A stretch of 64,000 bases of DNA from Tritrichomonas musculus (lineage: Eukaryota > Parabasalia > Tritrichomonadida > Tritrichomonadidae): assembly GCA_039105265.1 (NCBI GenBank), contig JAPFFF010000041.1, positions 248,001-312,000 of the forward strand. The letters run 5' to 3'. Below, piece after piece: positions 31,266 through 42,400 of the stretch. The stretch's first letter is position 1. Each line of letters begins with the position of its first letter. Made by a program: the position numbers and the translations under genes. The notes beneath the pieces were generated by a model that searched no databases, was not told the DNA's origin, and worked only from the letters and a program-made list of their open reading frames with translations.

Positions 31266-34200
31266 ATGCAAGATATTGTATCAATTAAAAAGACTTTATA
31301 CACTATTTGGGCAAACAGGCATCTTCAAGCAGTTCAAATTCGTGATTTATATTTTGATATTTCAAATGGATCTTTACTTCTCCATTTAATTGAATCTCTT
31401 TGGAACGAGCCAATTGATGCACAATGGAATAAAAATCCACAAAATTATCAAGATAAAAGAAAAAATATGCAAATAGCTCTTGATTATCTCACTCAAAAGA
31501 AAGGTTTAAATTTAAAGTCTATTTCTTCATCAAATTTAGTTAACGATAAAAGTGGTAAAGAAGCATTACCTCTCTTGGATGCAATTTATTCATGCCATTC
31601 AATTGACTCCATAACTTTTGGAGAAGAAAAAGGAAAGAAAGCATTGTTAAATTGGTGTAAAAGTGCCACTGATGATAGCCAAATTAAAATGAATGACTTT
31701 ACAACTTCTTGGAGGGATGGAAAAGCTATATCTGCAATCATAAGCAAATACAAGCCAAGTGGAATGAATTTGGAACAAATTAATGATGCTTTGGGAATTA
31801 AGCAAATGTCATTAAACGTTTGTGATGAAAGTATCAATCTCATTTTAGCATCCCAATTGTTTCAAATATTTGCTAATCCTTCACAAATTTTAACTGCACA
31901 GCCAGTTCAAGAACAGAAGAAAGAAGTTCCTCAAAAAGCAAGTACAAATCAACCAGTACCTCCCGTTAAAAATACAAATCAAATTTCGCTTAACACATAT
32001 AATAAAAATGAAAATAAAAAACCATCTTCAGGAGAAGAGCCAAGTAAAAATATATTCAAAAGACTATTTGGTCGAAATAAATCAGAAAAAAAAATCAATT
32101 TGAAAATCAAAACACCAGAATTCATTCCACCTAATTTTGTAACGGGTAGAATTCCTGAAAATGTGCTAAAAGAAATATTAAAACAAGATGATCTACTACC
32201 TCGTTTCATCAACAATAGATTTCAAAAAGTCGTACCATCGCGTTACCCTGTTCAAGTTGCAGTTATTCCAAAAGGTTCTAAAAAAGTGGACTTCAAGAAA
32301 AATGAATTGAAAACAGTTCTAGAAAGAGCAGGTTCAAGACCAATTATTTGTGTTTCAATTCTCGGAAGCTATCAGCAAGGAAAATCCACAACACTCAGTG
32401 GTATAACAGGAAATTATGGCTATGCAATAGGTAATTCAATGAATGATAAAACAAAAGGAGTTTACATTGATGGCCCTTATGAAATTGACTATCTTTATGA
32501 AAGGTTCAATTATATTCCATCAAAAGAAAACTTTTATCTTAAAGTTGATGCACTTAAACCAGTTGTTTTCTTATTCGATATCGAAGGCTATGGTGGTGTA
32601 TTACATGGAGAGGAAGAAAAAAAGAATACAGATTTATTTATACAACTTTGCACTCCATTTATGTGCATTTCATCTGTTTTTATCTACTTATCACCAGCAG
32701 CGCCACAAGTTCATGAGATTCAAACAATTGTTGATACAATGAGAATATCAACTCTTACATCTGTTCCTAAAGATCTTAAAGAAGAAACAAATGGTGAACT
32801 TAAAATGATCATTCCAATAAAAAGTTTTAAAATATTACCTTCAAGAGAAGATCCTTACACAAAAGATGAAATTGAAGAAAAAATCAATGATCAATTAATG
32901 CGTCAACTCAAAGATTCAATTAAAAAGACTTGGCAAGGTAAAAATACATTAGAAAAAAGTGGAATTCATGCTGTATTTGCACCACTCATGGATAAAGAAA
33001 GTATTCGTGGTTATACCAAAACATTTGGTTATCTTGCAAAAGATGTTATTTCAGGAATTGAAGTAGCTTCCCAAGGTCACTTTATGAGAGGCTATCAAAA
33101 CACATTGAATCTTTATGATTTCATTGTTTCTCACTATCATGATGGTAAATTTAGTGATAAAATCAAAGAAAGAATATCTGAAGAATATAAAAATACATTG
33201 GGTCGCATGGCTTTACGTACTTTATACGTTGTTAGAGATGAAATTTCTGTAAAGCTTGATGAAGAATATAATCAAATGGAAAAAAATTTGACTCAAAAAC
33301 GAATATCATTACATGATATTAAAAATAAATACTTCGAGATAGGTCAAGTAAGTATGGAAAAAAAGCTTGATGTTGTTGGTGATACAACCGAAGTTCATCG
33401 TTATTATCAACTTTTATGCTACTTTATTTCTGAAATGATTGACAAAAAAGAGAATCATTATCGAGAATTGTGTAATAATGAGCAAGCCAGAAAATCAGCA
33501 GAGTCCAATGAAATTACAATGGAATTTTATACAAAAAATTTGGAGTCAACAAAATCAGGTTTATTACAAACCTTAAAATCAAATAATTATTTTAATTTCG
33601 ACAAGGATGCAACAAACAATTTCGTTGTAAAAGAAACATCCTCATTTGGTTCCAATTTAAGATCATTGAAAATTCAAAAAAATCTTTTTATTAATGAAGA
33701 TGATATTATAAAATTATCTGAAAATTTCAAAAACGAATTGATGAATGAAATAATGATTGAATTCAACAATGATGAACACTTAAAACTCATTGAAGATCAA
33801 AAAGAACAAGCTAGAATTAAAGATGAAAACATTAAGAAACAAAAAGATTTGGAAGAAAAAGCCAGATTAGAAAAAGAAGAAAAGCTCAGAAAAGAAAAAG
33901 AAATCATTGAAAACAACAAAAGAGAAGCAGAAATTCAAAGACAAAAAGAAGAGGCCAGAATTTTCACAGAAAATGGAAGAGCTAAAATCATCATAGATGA
34001 TAAAATGGATTTACAACTTGTACAAGCATTTACAATGTGTGAAAGAACTGTCATCACTGATCTTAAAGATAGTCTTGAAGATAAACAGCAATACCTTAAT
34101 ACATACAAAGATATAGATAATATCATTGACCAAATTAAAGAAAAAATTAAGGAAGAATTATATAAAAATGTTGATGAAATTGTTTTAAATGGAATTAATG

Positions 34201-34616
34201 AACTCAGTGAGAAAAAAGGAGGCCTTTTCGATGCAATAATGAGGGTGTATCAAAATGAAAAGAATACATTCATCACTGAAGAAAGCATCAATAGATTTGT
34301 TGAAAATAGAAATTACACAATCTCAGATGACATTAAGTCAGCATACAACACTGCTAGAGTATTGTTAACAACTTATGCTTATGAACAGAAAAAAGAAAGA
34401 ACTAATGAAAAGAAATGGTTTGCAATTAAATTTAGAAAAATAACAATCTATCCTGACGGAACTGAAGTTCCTGGTGAATGGCAATTGGCTCGTAAAGTAA
34501 AACGTGGCTGGTGGGCAAGACTATTAGAAACATTTAAAATCAAAGATTATACTTATGCCCATAGAATTGACCAATATCATTATGGACAATTAGTTAAACT
34601 ATTAGACAATCAATAA
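31266..34616 (+). CDS. Tandem CH domains fused to a GBP/atlastin-like large GTPase
   Basis: An intact 1116-residue protein. CH1 spans about 5-110 (DISNGSLLLHLIESLW; RKNMQIALDYLTQKKGL) and CH2 about 122-205 (GKKALLNWCKSATDD, FTTSWRDGKAISAIISKYKP). A proline/lysine linker follows. The GTPase part begins near 355: P-loop GSYQQGKST (367-375), a switch I Thr in KTKGVY, and switch II FDIEGYGG (DxxG, about 437-444), the pattern of the guanylate-binding/atlastin branch of dynamin-like GTPases. A helical stalk follows, then a charged coiled coil (about 835-905) and a tryptophan-rich basic C-terminus (KVKRGWWARLL). There is no membrane span. An actin-linked, GTP-driven scaffolding or membrane-remodelling role is inferred. 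I know of no standard family with this domain order. Confidence 0.88.
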   Translation: MQDIVSIKKTLYTIWANRHLQAVQIRDLYFDISNGSLLLHLIESLWNEPIDAQWNKNPQNYQDKRKNMQIALDYLTQKKGLNLKSISSSNLVNDKSGKEALPLLDAIYSCHSIDSITFGEEKGKKALLNWCKSATDDSQIKMNDFTTSWRDGKAISAIISKYKPSGMNLEQINDALGIKQMSLNVCDESINLILASQLFQIFANPSQILTAQPVQEQKKEVPQKASTNQPVPPVKNTNQISLNTYNKNENKKPSSGEEPSKNIFKRLFGRNKSEKKINLKIKTPEFIPPNFVTGRIPENVLKEILKQDDLLPRFINNRFQKVVPSRYPVQVAVIPKGSKKVDFKKNELKTVLERAGSRPIICVSILGSYQQGKSTTLSGITGNYGYAIGNSMNDKTKGVYIDGPYEIDYLYERFNYIPSKENFYLKVDALKPVVFLFDIEGYGGVLHGEEEKKNTDLFIQLCTPFMCISSVFIYLSPAAPQVHEIQTIVDTMRISTLTSVPKDLKEETNGELKMIIPIKSFKILPSREDPYTKDEIEEKINDQLMRQLKDSIKKTWQGKNTLEKSGIHAVFAPLMDKESIRGYTKTFGYLAKDVISGIEVASQGHFMRGYQNTLNLYDFIVSHYHDGKFSDKIKERISEEYKNTLGRMALRTLYVVRDEISVKLDEEYNQMEKNLTQKRISLHDIKNKYFEIGQVSMEKKLDVVGDTTEVHRYYQLLCYFISEMIDKKENHYRELCNNEQARKSAESNEITMEFYTKNLESTKSGLLQTLKSNNYFNFDKDATNNFVVKETSSFGSNLRSLKIQKNLFINEDDIIKLSENFKNELMNEIMIEFNNDEHLKLIEDQKEQARIKDENIKKQKDLEEKARLEKEEKLRKEKEIIENNKREAEIQRQKEEARIFTENGRAKIIIDDKMDLQLVQAFTMCERTVITDLKDSLEDKQQYLNTYKDIDNIIDQIKEKIKEELYKNVDEIVLNGINELSEKKGGLFDAIMRVYQNEKNTFITEESINRFVENRNYTISDDIKSAYNTARVLLTTYAYEQKKERTNEKKWFAIKFRKITIYPDGTEVPGEWQLARKVKRGWWARLLETFKIKDYTYAHRIDQYHYGQLVKLLDNQ

Positions 34617-35167
34617 ATATCTAAATAAACTCAATTTTTTAATGAAACTTTATTTTTTTCACCAAAATTTTTCTTTCATTATTGTTAATAACAATAATTT
34701 AACTTTAATGGATGTTGCAAAATATAAATTCTTTCATAATGGCATAGTAGCATTAAAATTGTCCTACAGTAATGTAAAATTTCTGAATTTTTATAATGTA
34801 GGCATAAATATATAATTAGATGAGTATATGCAAAGATCCTAATTAACTCTTTCTGCTAGATTTAATGACTGAATTTATTATTATTTGGGTAGTATTTAAC
34901 AAGTTAATTGATTTGAAATAACATTTTGCTGGATAAATTGAAGAAATGTTATGAGCTAAATGAATAAATTCTTTATTAAAAGTTATGAATAAATTCAGAT
35001 TATTCACTAAGTATTAACTTGTAAAACGATACGAAAAGTGTCAAACCTACACTTATAATTATAAATGATAATTTTTATAAGATAGTTATAATCATTAGAT
35101 TTTTATTATTTAACTTTGTTTTTTAAAAAGCTTAAGCTTTTTATTAATAAAAAAATCGATACTTTTA
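34617..35167. other. AT-rich spacer
   Basis: No gene recognised; ends at the TA flank of the mariner-like MITE. Confidence 0.5.
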
Positions 35168-36114
35168 ACGTTCTTTCAAAAATGCCATAGCGCTTCATCA
35201 GAGTCGTAGCAAGATTGAATTGAAAGCATTTTTTTAAAATATCTTCGTTAAAATATTATAATTAATTATTATAATTTATTTTTAAATATTAATTAATATG
35301 TATATGAATATAAATACATTATTTCGATAATATTTATATATTTTTAATAAGATATTTCTATTTTGTTTTTTCAATTCAAATTATTTACAACACCCTTTGA
35401 ATTTTGAATGATCATTCAAATATAAAATTAGATTTATCTTTTTTTTCAAGGAAAAACAACAAAATTTATATAAAAAATATGTTTTAAATAAATTAATGCA
35501 TAATAAAAAACAAAAATTTTCTAATTTTGAGTTTTTAAGATCATAAAGAAAATTAGAGAAAATCGACATCAGCGCCTAAACAACGATATTTAGAATCTGC
35601 CTTTGTGAAATGAGTGTATTAATCTCATCAATTTCTTTTAGATTTGTTAAATTGTAGGATTTATTTAATTAATTGTTTTGCTTACCTCCTTTAGCATTGT
35701 AACATTTCTTTCTGTGCCAGTGCTCTTAACATGCGACGTAATCAACATTTGTGGTAGCTATACTTGTTCGAATATTTGAGGCAGATGCTTCATCAATTTA
35801 ATTTAAACATTCTCTTATGGAAATCAGTCGATCATCAGGCTTGAAATTATATCTATGTAATTACTTTGTTACATTAATGGTGAAGAATCCCTTCGAGCTT
35901 CCAAAAAAATCAAATGAACTGAGATATTGGATTTTCATTGAAAATTTCAAATACAATACAAGTTTGAAAATTCCTCAGAAATAAACTCGTAGCAAGATAT
36001 TGAATAAAATTGAATATATGGTGAATTAAAGTATATTAAATTGACTAATCGTCAATTCTATTTGACCTTTTGTTACGACTCTGATGAAATGCTATGGTTC
36101 AAATGAAAGAACGT
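35168..36114. mobile_element. Mariner-like MITE or dead element, 947 bp
   Basis: Inverted termini of about 46 bases. The left starts ACGTTCTTTCAAAAATGCC and the reverse-complemented right starts ACGTTCTTTCATTTGAACC; both continue ATAGC then TTCATCAGAGTCGTA. TA flanks both ends (35166-35167 and 36115-36116). A minus-strand stretch near 35700-35870 reads partly like protein (FKPDDRLISIRECL, IRTSIATTNVDYVA) with stops and might be a transposase or DNA-binding remnant, but the match is weak. It lies in the spacer between the CH-GTPase and the giant repeat gene. Confidence 0.7.
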
Positions 36115-36441
36115 TATAATAAAAAATTATAAATTCGATTTTCATCTTGCATAATGCATTTTTGAAGTATATTGATATTTTTCATGTTGAAATAAATGCG
36201 TCCAAGTTAATATCTTTTATGAAAATTGTGAAACAAAAAGATTAGTATTTTGAATTTCAAATTTTAACTGATGTATTTGTTGGTATGATCGCTTTTGCAA
36301 AAATCTATTCCAAAAAGTAATCAATCAATTAATAATTTTCAGTTTATATTTTGATTAATTCTTTATATGTTTTTTACTTATTTTCAGTGCATAAATAGTC
36401 GTATTCTATTGTAAAATAAAATTTTTATAAATAATTATTTT
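36115..36441. other. Upstream region of the giant gene
   Basis: AT-rich; no TCAYW initiator is close to the ATG at 36442. Confidence 0.4.
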
Positions 36442-39400
36442 ATGGATTCTAATAATCCTTTTGAAAATAAAAATTCTTTTTCCACCAACTCATCTGTTAA
36501 ACTAGATGTTAATTCCCAAAATGATTCTTATAAACAGTCACCAACAAATTCATCAAACAATTTTAAACAGAAAGCGACTAATTATATAAATTTTACAAGC
36601 TCAAGCAATCATTCAAATGATTTTTCTCCAGAATCTATCAGAATATCTTCAAATTACACCAATCGGCCATCCTTGAATAATCCTTGGAATAATTCTTATC
36701 AGAAATCGAATGATTACTCAAATCTTACAAGTGCTTTCAATCATGCAAATGATTCTTTGCTAGAATCTACGAGAATTTTTCCAAATGACACAAATCAACC
36801 ATCCTTGAATAATCTTCGGAATAATTCTTATCAGGGAGTAAATGATTATTCAAATCTTACAAGTGCATCCTATCATGAAAATGATTCTTTGCTAGAACCT
36901 GCAAGGATTTCTCCAAATGGCACCAATCAGCCATCCTTGAATTATCCTTGGAATAATTTTAATCGTGCAAGCGCTGGTAATCATGTGAATCTCTTTAGTA
37001 ATCCTAGCCAAGAAGCAACAACTATTTTTAATTCCTCAAGTCCGAGTAAGCAGCCACCGTCGACAAGTTTTCATTACGATCCATTAGAATTCAATGGTAA
37101 GTATCATAGCGGTGAACTGATTTTACTCTTTATACTCAAAGAGTTCTTCTCAAAAGAAGACATTTCTAAAGGTTTAACTATTGAGTCTTTTTTTGAAGGT
37201 GATTTTTTTCCGACCTTAATTACAAAAGTATTAAAAAACGGGCATGAAATCCCAAATTTGACATTGAATTCAACCGACAAGTCTGTCATTTATCGGAATC
37301 ATTTGATAAGTCTCCTTGAGCTATACAAAGAAACAAAAATCAAAATTTTCATTGATCAACCATTCGAAACAGCAGAAGAAAAAGCGCGATTACTAAAGCT
37401 TATAATTACAATAACTTGTGTAGAAAATCAAGACGAAGTTGATTCAGAATTTGTTTTTGAAATCTGCAAAAAACTGTTTGAATCGAATTCTATTGAAATC
37501 AAGTACATAGATGAGCTTTTAACAAAGAGATCATTTCTCCTATTGTTAAATATCTTGATTAAGAAAGAATTGCCACCAAATTACAACACCAAACTCAATG
37601 AAGATGTAGATAAAAAAGAATTTGATGACGAAGTTTGTAAATTGATTATCAATAGCGATTTTCCACCATTTATTGATTATTCTTTCTTTGAAGAGAAATA
37701 CAAGTTCTTTGTTTTAATTCAAATCCATTATTTAATAAGGAATTGCACAGAATATGGAACATGCGCAATAATGAAATTCCTCAAATTTTATGATGCAAAA
37801 TTTGCCAATTGCGAAAATTTAACAATCAAATCATTTTTTAATAGCAAAGAATTTTATTTTGTTCAACTTGTGCAGCTTGCTTTAAACAGAGGTAGAACAA
37901 TACTTCCTCCAAGATTACATTCAAAAAGCAAGCGCAAAATTCAGGTTAAAAACAAAATTGCTCTTCGTTTTTTAAATCAACAAAGACCTGGTCTAATCGA
38001 TTTTAATAAGAATTTCAATTCAACTGAATATCAAACTGAAATATTAAAGAAAATCATCACCAAAGTTATTTATTGTATTGATCAAGATGATATTTTTAGT
38101 ATTTGCAAAGAAATTTTTAAATCATATCAAATTGAGCTGAATAGCATTGATGATTTATTAACTCCAAATAGTCTTTGTATTTTAGTCCAAAAATTAAAGA
38201 ATTCTTTCAATTCAGCATATGATGATGGCCCATATTGTACTAATAATGATATGAAACTTTTTATTGATGATAGCCCGATTTTTTATCAGGATCAATACAA
38301 GTTCCTTGTTCTAGTTCAAATTTATCTTTTATTATCAAATTGTAACATGCTCAAAATTAATCCAATAATGAAATTCTTTGCTTATTATAAACCAAAATAT
38401 TTTGATAACTGTATCTTTATGGGTACAAATGCTTTCTTTGAAGATGGCTATCATTTCCCTTTATTGGTTTCGGTTCTTTTTAATAAAGGAAAATCAATTC
38501 TTCCACCTAATTCTAGCATTGAATATTTCGAACAGAATAATAAAGTAGCCCTTCGTTTTTTATATAAAAAAACTAATGGAAAAATAGATATCAATCAATC
38601 AATTCAAACAACTCAAGATAAAGATAAACTTTTAGAATTGATAATAACAAAAGTAATTTTTGACATCAATCCAGATAAAATTTTTGACAATTGTAAGAAA
38701 CTTTTTAATTCATTCAACATCACAATCAACTCAATGAATGACTTACTGACACCAAAATCATTTTTACAATTCTTGAATATATTGATTTATAAAGAAGTAA
38801 TACAAATATATAGTGTCACTAATTTTGACATAGAAGTCAAAGAATTTTGTGAAAATGCAAAAATTCCGTATTTATTTATTAATTCATCATTTTTCCAAGA
38901 TTCATACAGGTTTCTTTTATTAACACAAATTCATATTTTGTTGAACAGTCATATAAATCCAATTATTGATTATCTCATTTATTATTTTCATTACGATTTT
39001 AATGATTGCCTTTATATGACAATCGATCAATTCTTCAACAGCCAAATCTATTTCCCTATTTTAGTAGACAATCTTGAGTTGCCAAGTCGAAATCTCAATT
39101 TTGATAAAAATGGATGCAATAATAGAAGAGCGCTTCGTTATCTTATTAATGCAAGACCTGACATATTTGATAAAAAACAATTCCTTGAAACAACTCAAGA
39201 TAAAATAAAAATTATGGAATTGATTTTAATCATAAGTTTTGTACATTATGACATCGATTTAGATTCAACTTTTTACATATGCAAAGATATTTTTGAAACT
39301 TATAATATTCCAATTAACAATAAAAATGATTTGCTCACCAAAAAGTCATTTTTATTGTTTTTGTATATTATATATGAAAAACAAAAACCGCAAGATTGGC

Positions 39401-42400
39401 AAATCGACATCGAAAGATTTGATGAGATAGTAAATGATTTCAAAGAAAGATATAGAGATGATGCAATTGGTATTTATCATTTTTTTATTAAATCATTTTA
39501 TTTCGAAGGAGAATATCCATTTCTTATATTAATTCAATATTACCAAATATTGGCTATTAATCATTTAAGTTATCAAAATCCAATTGTTAAATTCTTAGAC
39601 TGGGCTGGTAAACAATTCAATTTTGGATTCCTTGATGATTCATGTGAAGCAATGCGACAAGGCAAATATGTAACTCAACTCCTTAATTATTCATGTGAAG
39701 CATTGCTAAAAGACGATTTATTTATCAGTTATTTTAAATCAAGAGTTTTGAATTTCATGAAAGAGAAAAAAATTAAATTTCAGATCGATTTTTCTAAAGA
39801 AGATAAAATGGAACTCATGGAATGTATTGCTACGAAGGTTCTTTTCAATATTAATTATTACAAAATATTTAATGTTTGCAGAGAAATATTTCAATTATGT
39901 GATATTGTTCTTACAAATGAAAATGAATTATTTACCCAAAATTCAATTTTATCATTATTAAATATTTTAGAATTCAGACAAATCCCTGAAAAAGTTAACT
40001 CCAGACATGCTTTCTATCTGAAAATCTGTGAATTTGAATACAAAGGCATACCTCTTTTTATTAACAATGATTTTTTCGAAGATAAATACATATTCTTAAT
40101 GTATATTCAAATTAATGAAATTTTAAAGCATTATAATTTACTTGATATCAATCAAGACGAAATATTCGACAAATGCAAAGATCTTTTTGAAATGCATCAA
40201 ATTCAATTCAATGACATAAATGATTTATTAAATCAAGAAACATTTATGTCATTATATTACATCTTATATGATTTAAAGGTGCCAACAGAAATCAATATAA
40301 ATCGTTTTTATGATCAAATAGCATTAATAAAACCTGCTTTAATTGATTCAACATGTTTTAATGATCAGAAAAAAATATTGGTGTTTGCAAAAACAAATGT
40401 CTTATTGAATAAGTTCAAAGAGAATGCTACGAATCCAATTTTAAAATTTCTTCATTTTTATAATGAACAATCTTTTGCAGATTGCCTTAATTCAACAATT
40501 GAATCATTTTTCAATGACCAATACCATTTTCCTTTATTAGTTTCATTAATTTTTCACAACGATAAAATTAAAGCCAAAGGATTCAATGATGAAAACAATC
40601 AAAAAGCACTTAATTTTTTATCAGAAAAAACTGGAGGAATGATAAATTGTGATTGTCCTATTGAAACAATTGAAGACAAAACCAAATTATTAGAATTGAT
40701 TATTACCAAAGTTATTTATAAGATCAATCAAGATGAAATATTCACCAAATGTAAAGAAATATTAGCACAATTTTCATATAAAATAGAAAGCGTCAATGAC
40801 TTATTAACCATAGAATCATTTCATTTATTCATGCATGTTTTGGTCCATAAAACAAGGCTGATTGAAAACAATTATGGTATTAATGATTATAAAAAACAAT
40901 TAAAATATTTGTTTCCACAAGATGAGAAATTTCCTCGAATTATTGGCTTTCCAGCTTTCAATGATCATTACAAGTTTCTCGTTTTGGTTCAAATTCATCT
41001 AATTTTAAGATATTATCGAAGAACTTTCGATAATCCAATAATGTCATTTCTCAAATTCAAATATCCAAGTTTTTTTGGAAATTGTTATGATTTGACAATT
41101 GACGAATTTTTCAATGATCAATATCATTTTCCATTATTGGTGTCAATAATTTTAAACAACGAAAAGATGATCATTCCTCCAAACTCAAACTATGAAGATA
41201 ATAATAGAATATCACTCCAGTTCATATCAAAAAGTAGGCCAGGAATGATTGATCCCAATCAATCATTAAAAACGACGCGTGATAAATTCAAAATATTAAA
41301 ATTTTTGATTTCAAAAGTTCTTTTCAACGTCGATAAAAATATGATATTTTTGAAATCCAAAGAAATTTTAGAAAAGCATAATATTATTATTAACAATATA
41401 AATGATCTGCTCACAAAAGAATCGTTTTTATCGCTTATAAACTTTCATAGTAATAATTTGTTTAGTAGCGCATTTAAAAGTTACTACAGAAAAAATGAAG
41501 ATTTTGATCAAACAATATATGAAAAAAGTAAAACCGAGAAAATCTTCATTGATTCTTCCTTTTTCAATGAGCAATATAGCTTCCTTATTTTTATTCAACT
41601 TGAATTCTTTTTGACACCAAATCAGAGTTCAATTATAACATTACATCAGAGTCCAAATAATGCATCAAATCAGAGTCCAAAGATGGCATCATATAATAAT
41701 TCAACTTGGGCATCAAATCAGTTCTCAAAGATGGCATCATATAATAATTCAACTTGGGCATCAAATCAGTTCACAAAGATGGCATCATATAATAATCCAA
41801 CTTGGGCATCAAATCAGAATCCAATTAATGATTCAAACCAGAATCCAATTATGGCATTTTTCAAACATTATTTTCCTAATCTTGAACTTAATCCATACAT
41901 CACAATTGATTCCTTTTTTAATAGTCAATATTACTTTCCATTGCTCATTTCATTTATTTGCAACAATAAGCAATCTATTTTATTATCTGATTCAAATGTC
42001 AAAGGCAAACTTAACAAATACAAGAACAATAAATCCGCTCTTCATTTTTTATCGAGGAAATCCAAAGGAATAATAAGCATTGATCAGCCAATAAAAACAA
42101 CACAAAAAAGACTTGAAACACTCAAAATAATTATAACAAAGATCATGTACAACATAAATCAAGATGAAATATTTTGTAAATGTCAATCACTTTTTAAGAA
42201 ATGTAATATTACTCTTAATGATATAAATGAACTTTTTACTGAAAAAATGTTCTGTTCGTTGCTTGCTATTTTAACTTTTAAAGAAATCCCTGCAAAAAAA
42301 TATATCCGTGAATTATTCAGCATACGATCTGATTTTGAAGAAAGAGAAAGAATAAATCTTTTTATTAATAAAGATTATTTTAAAGAGCCAAACCAATTTC

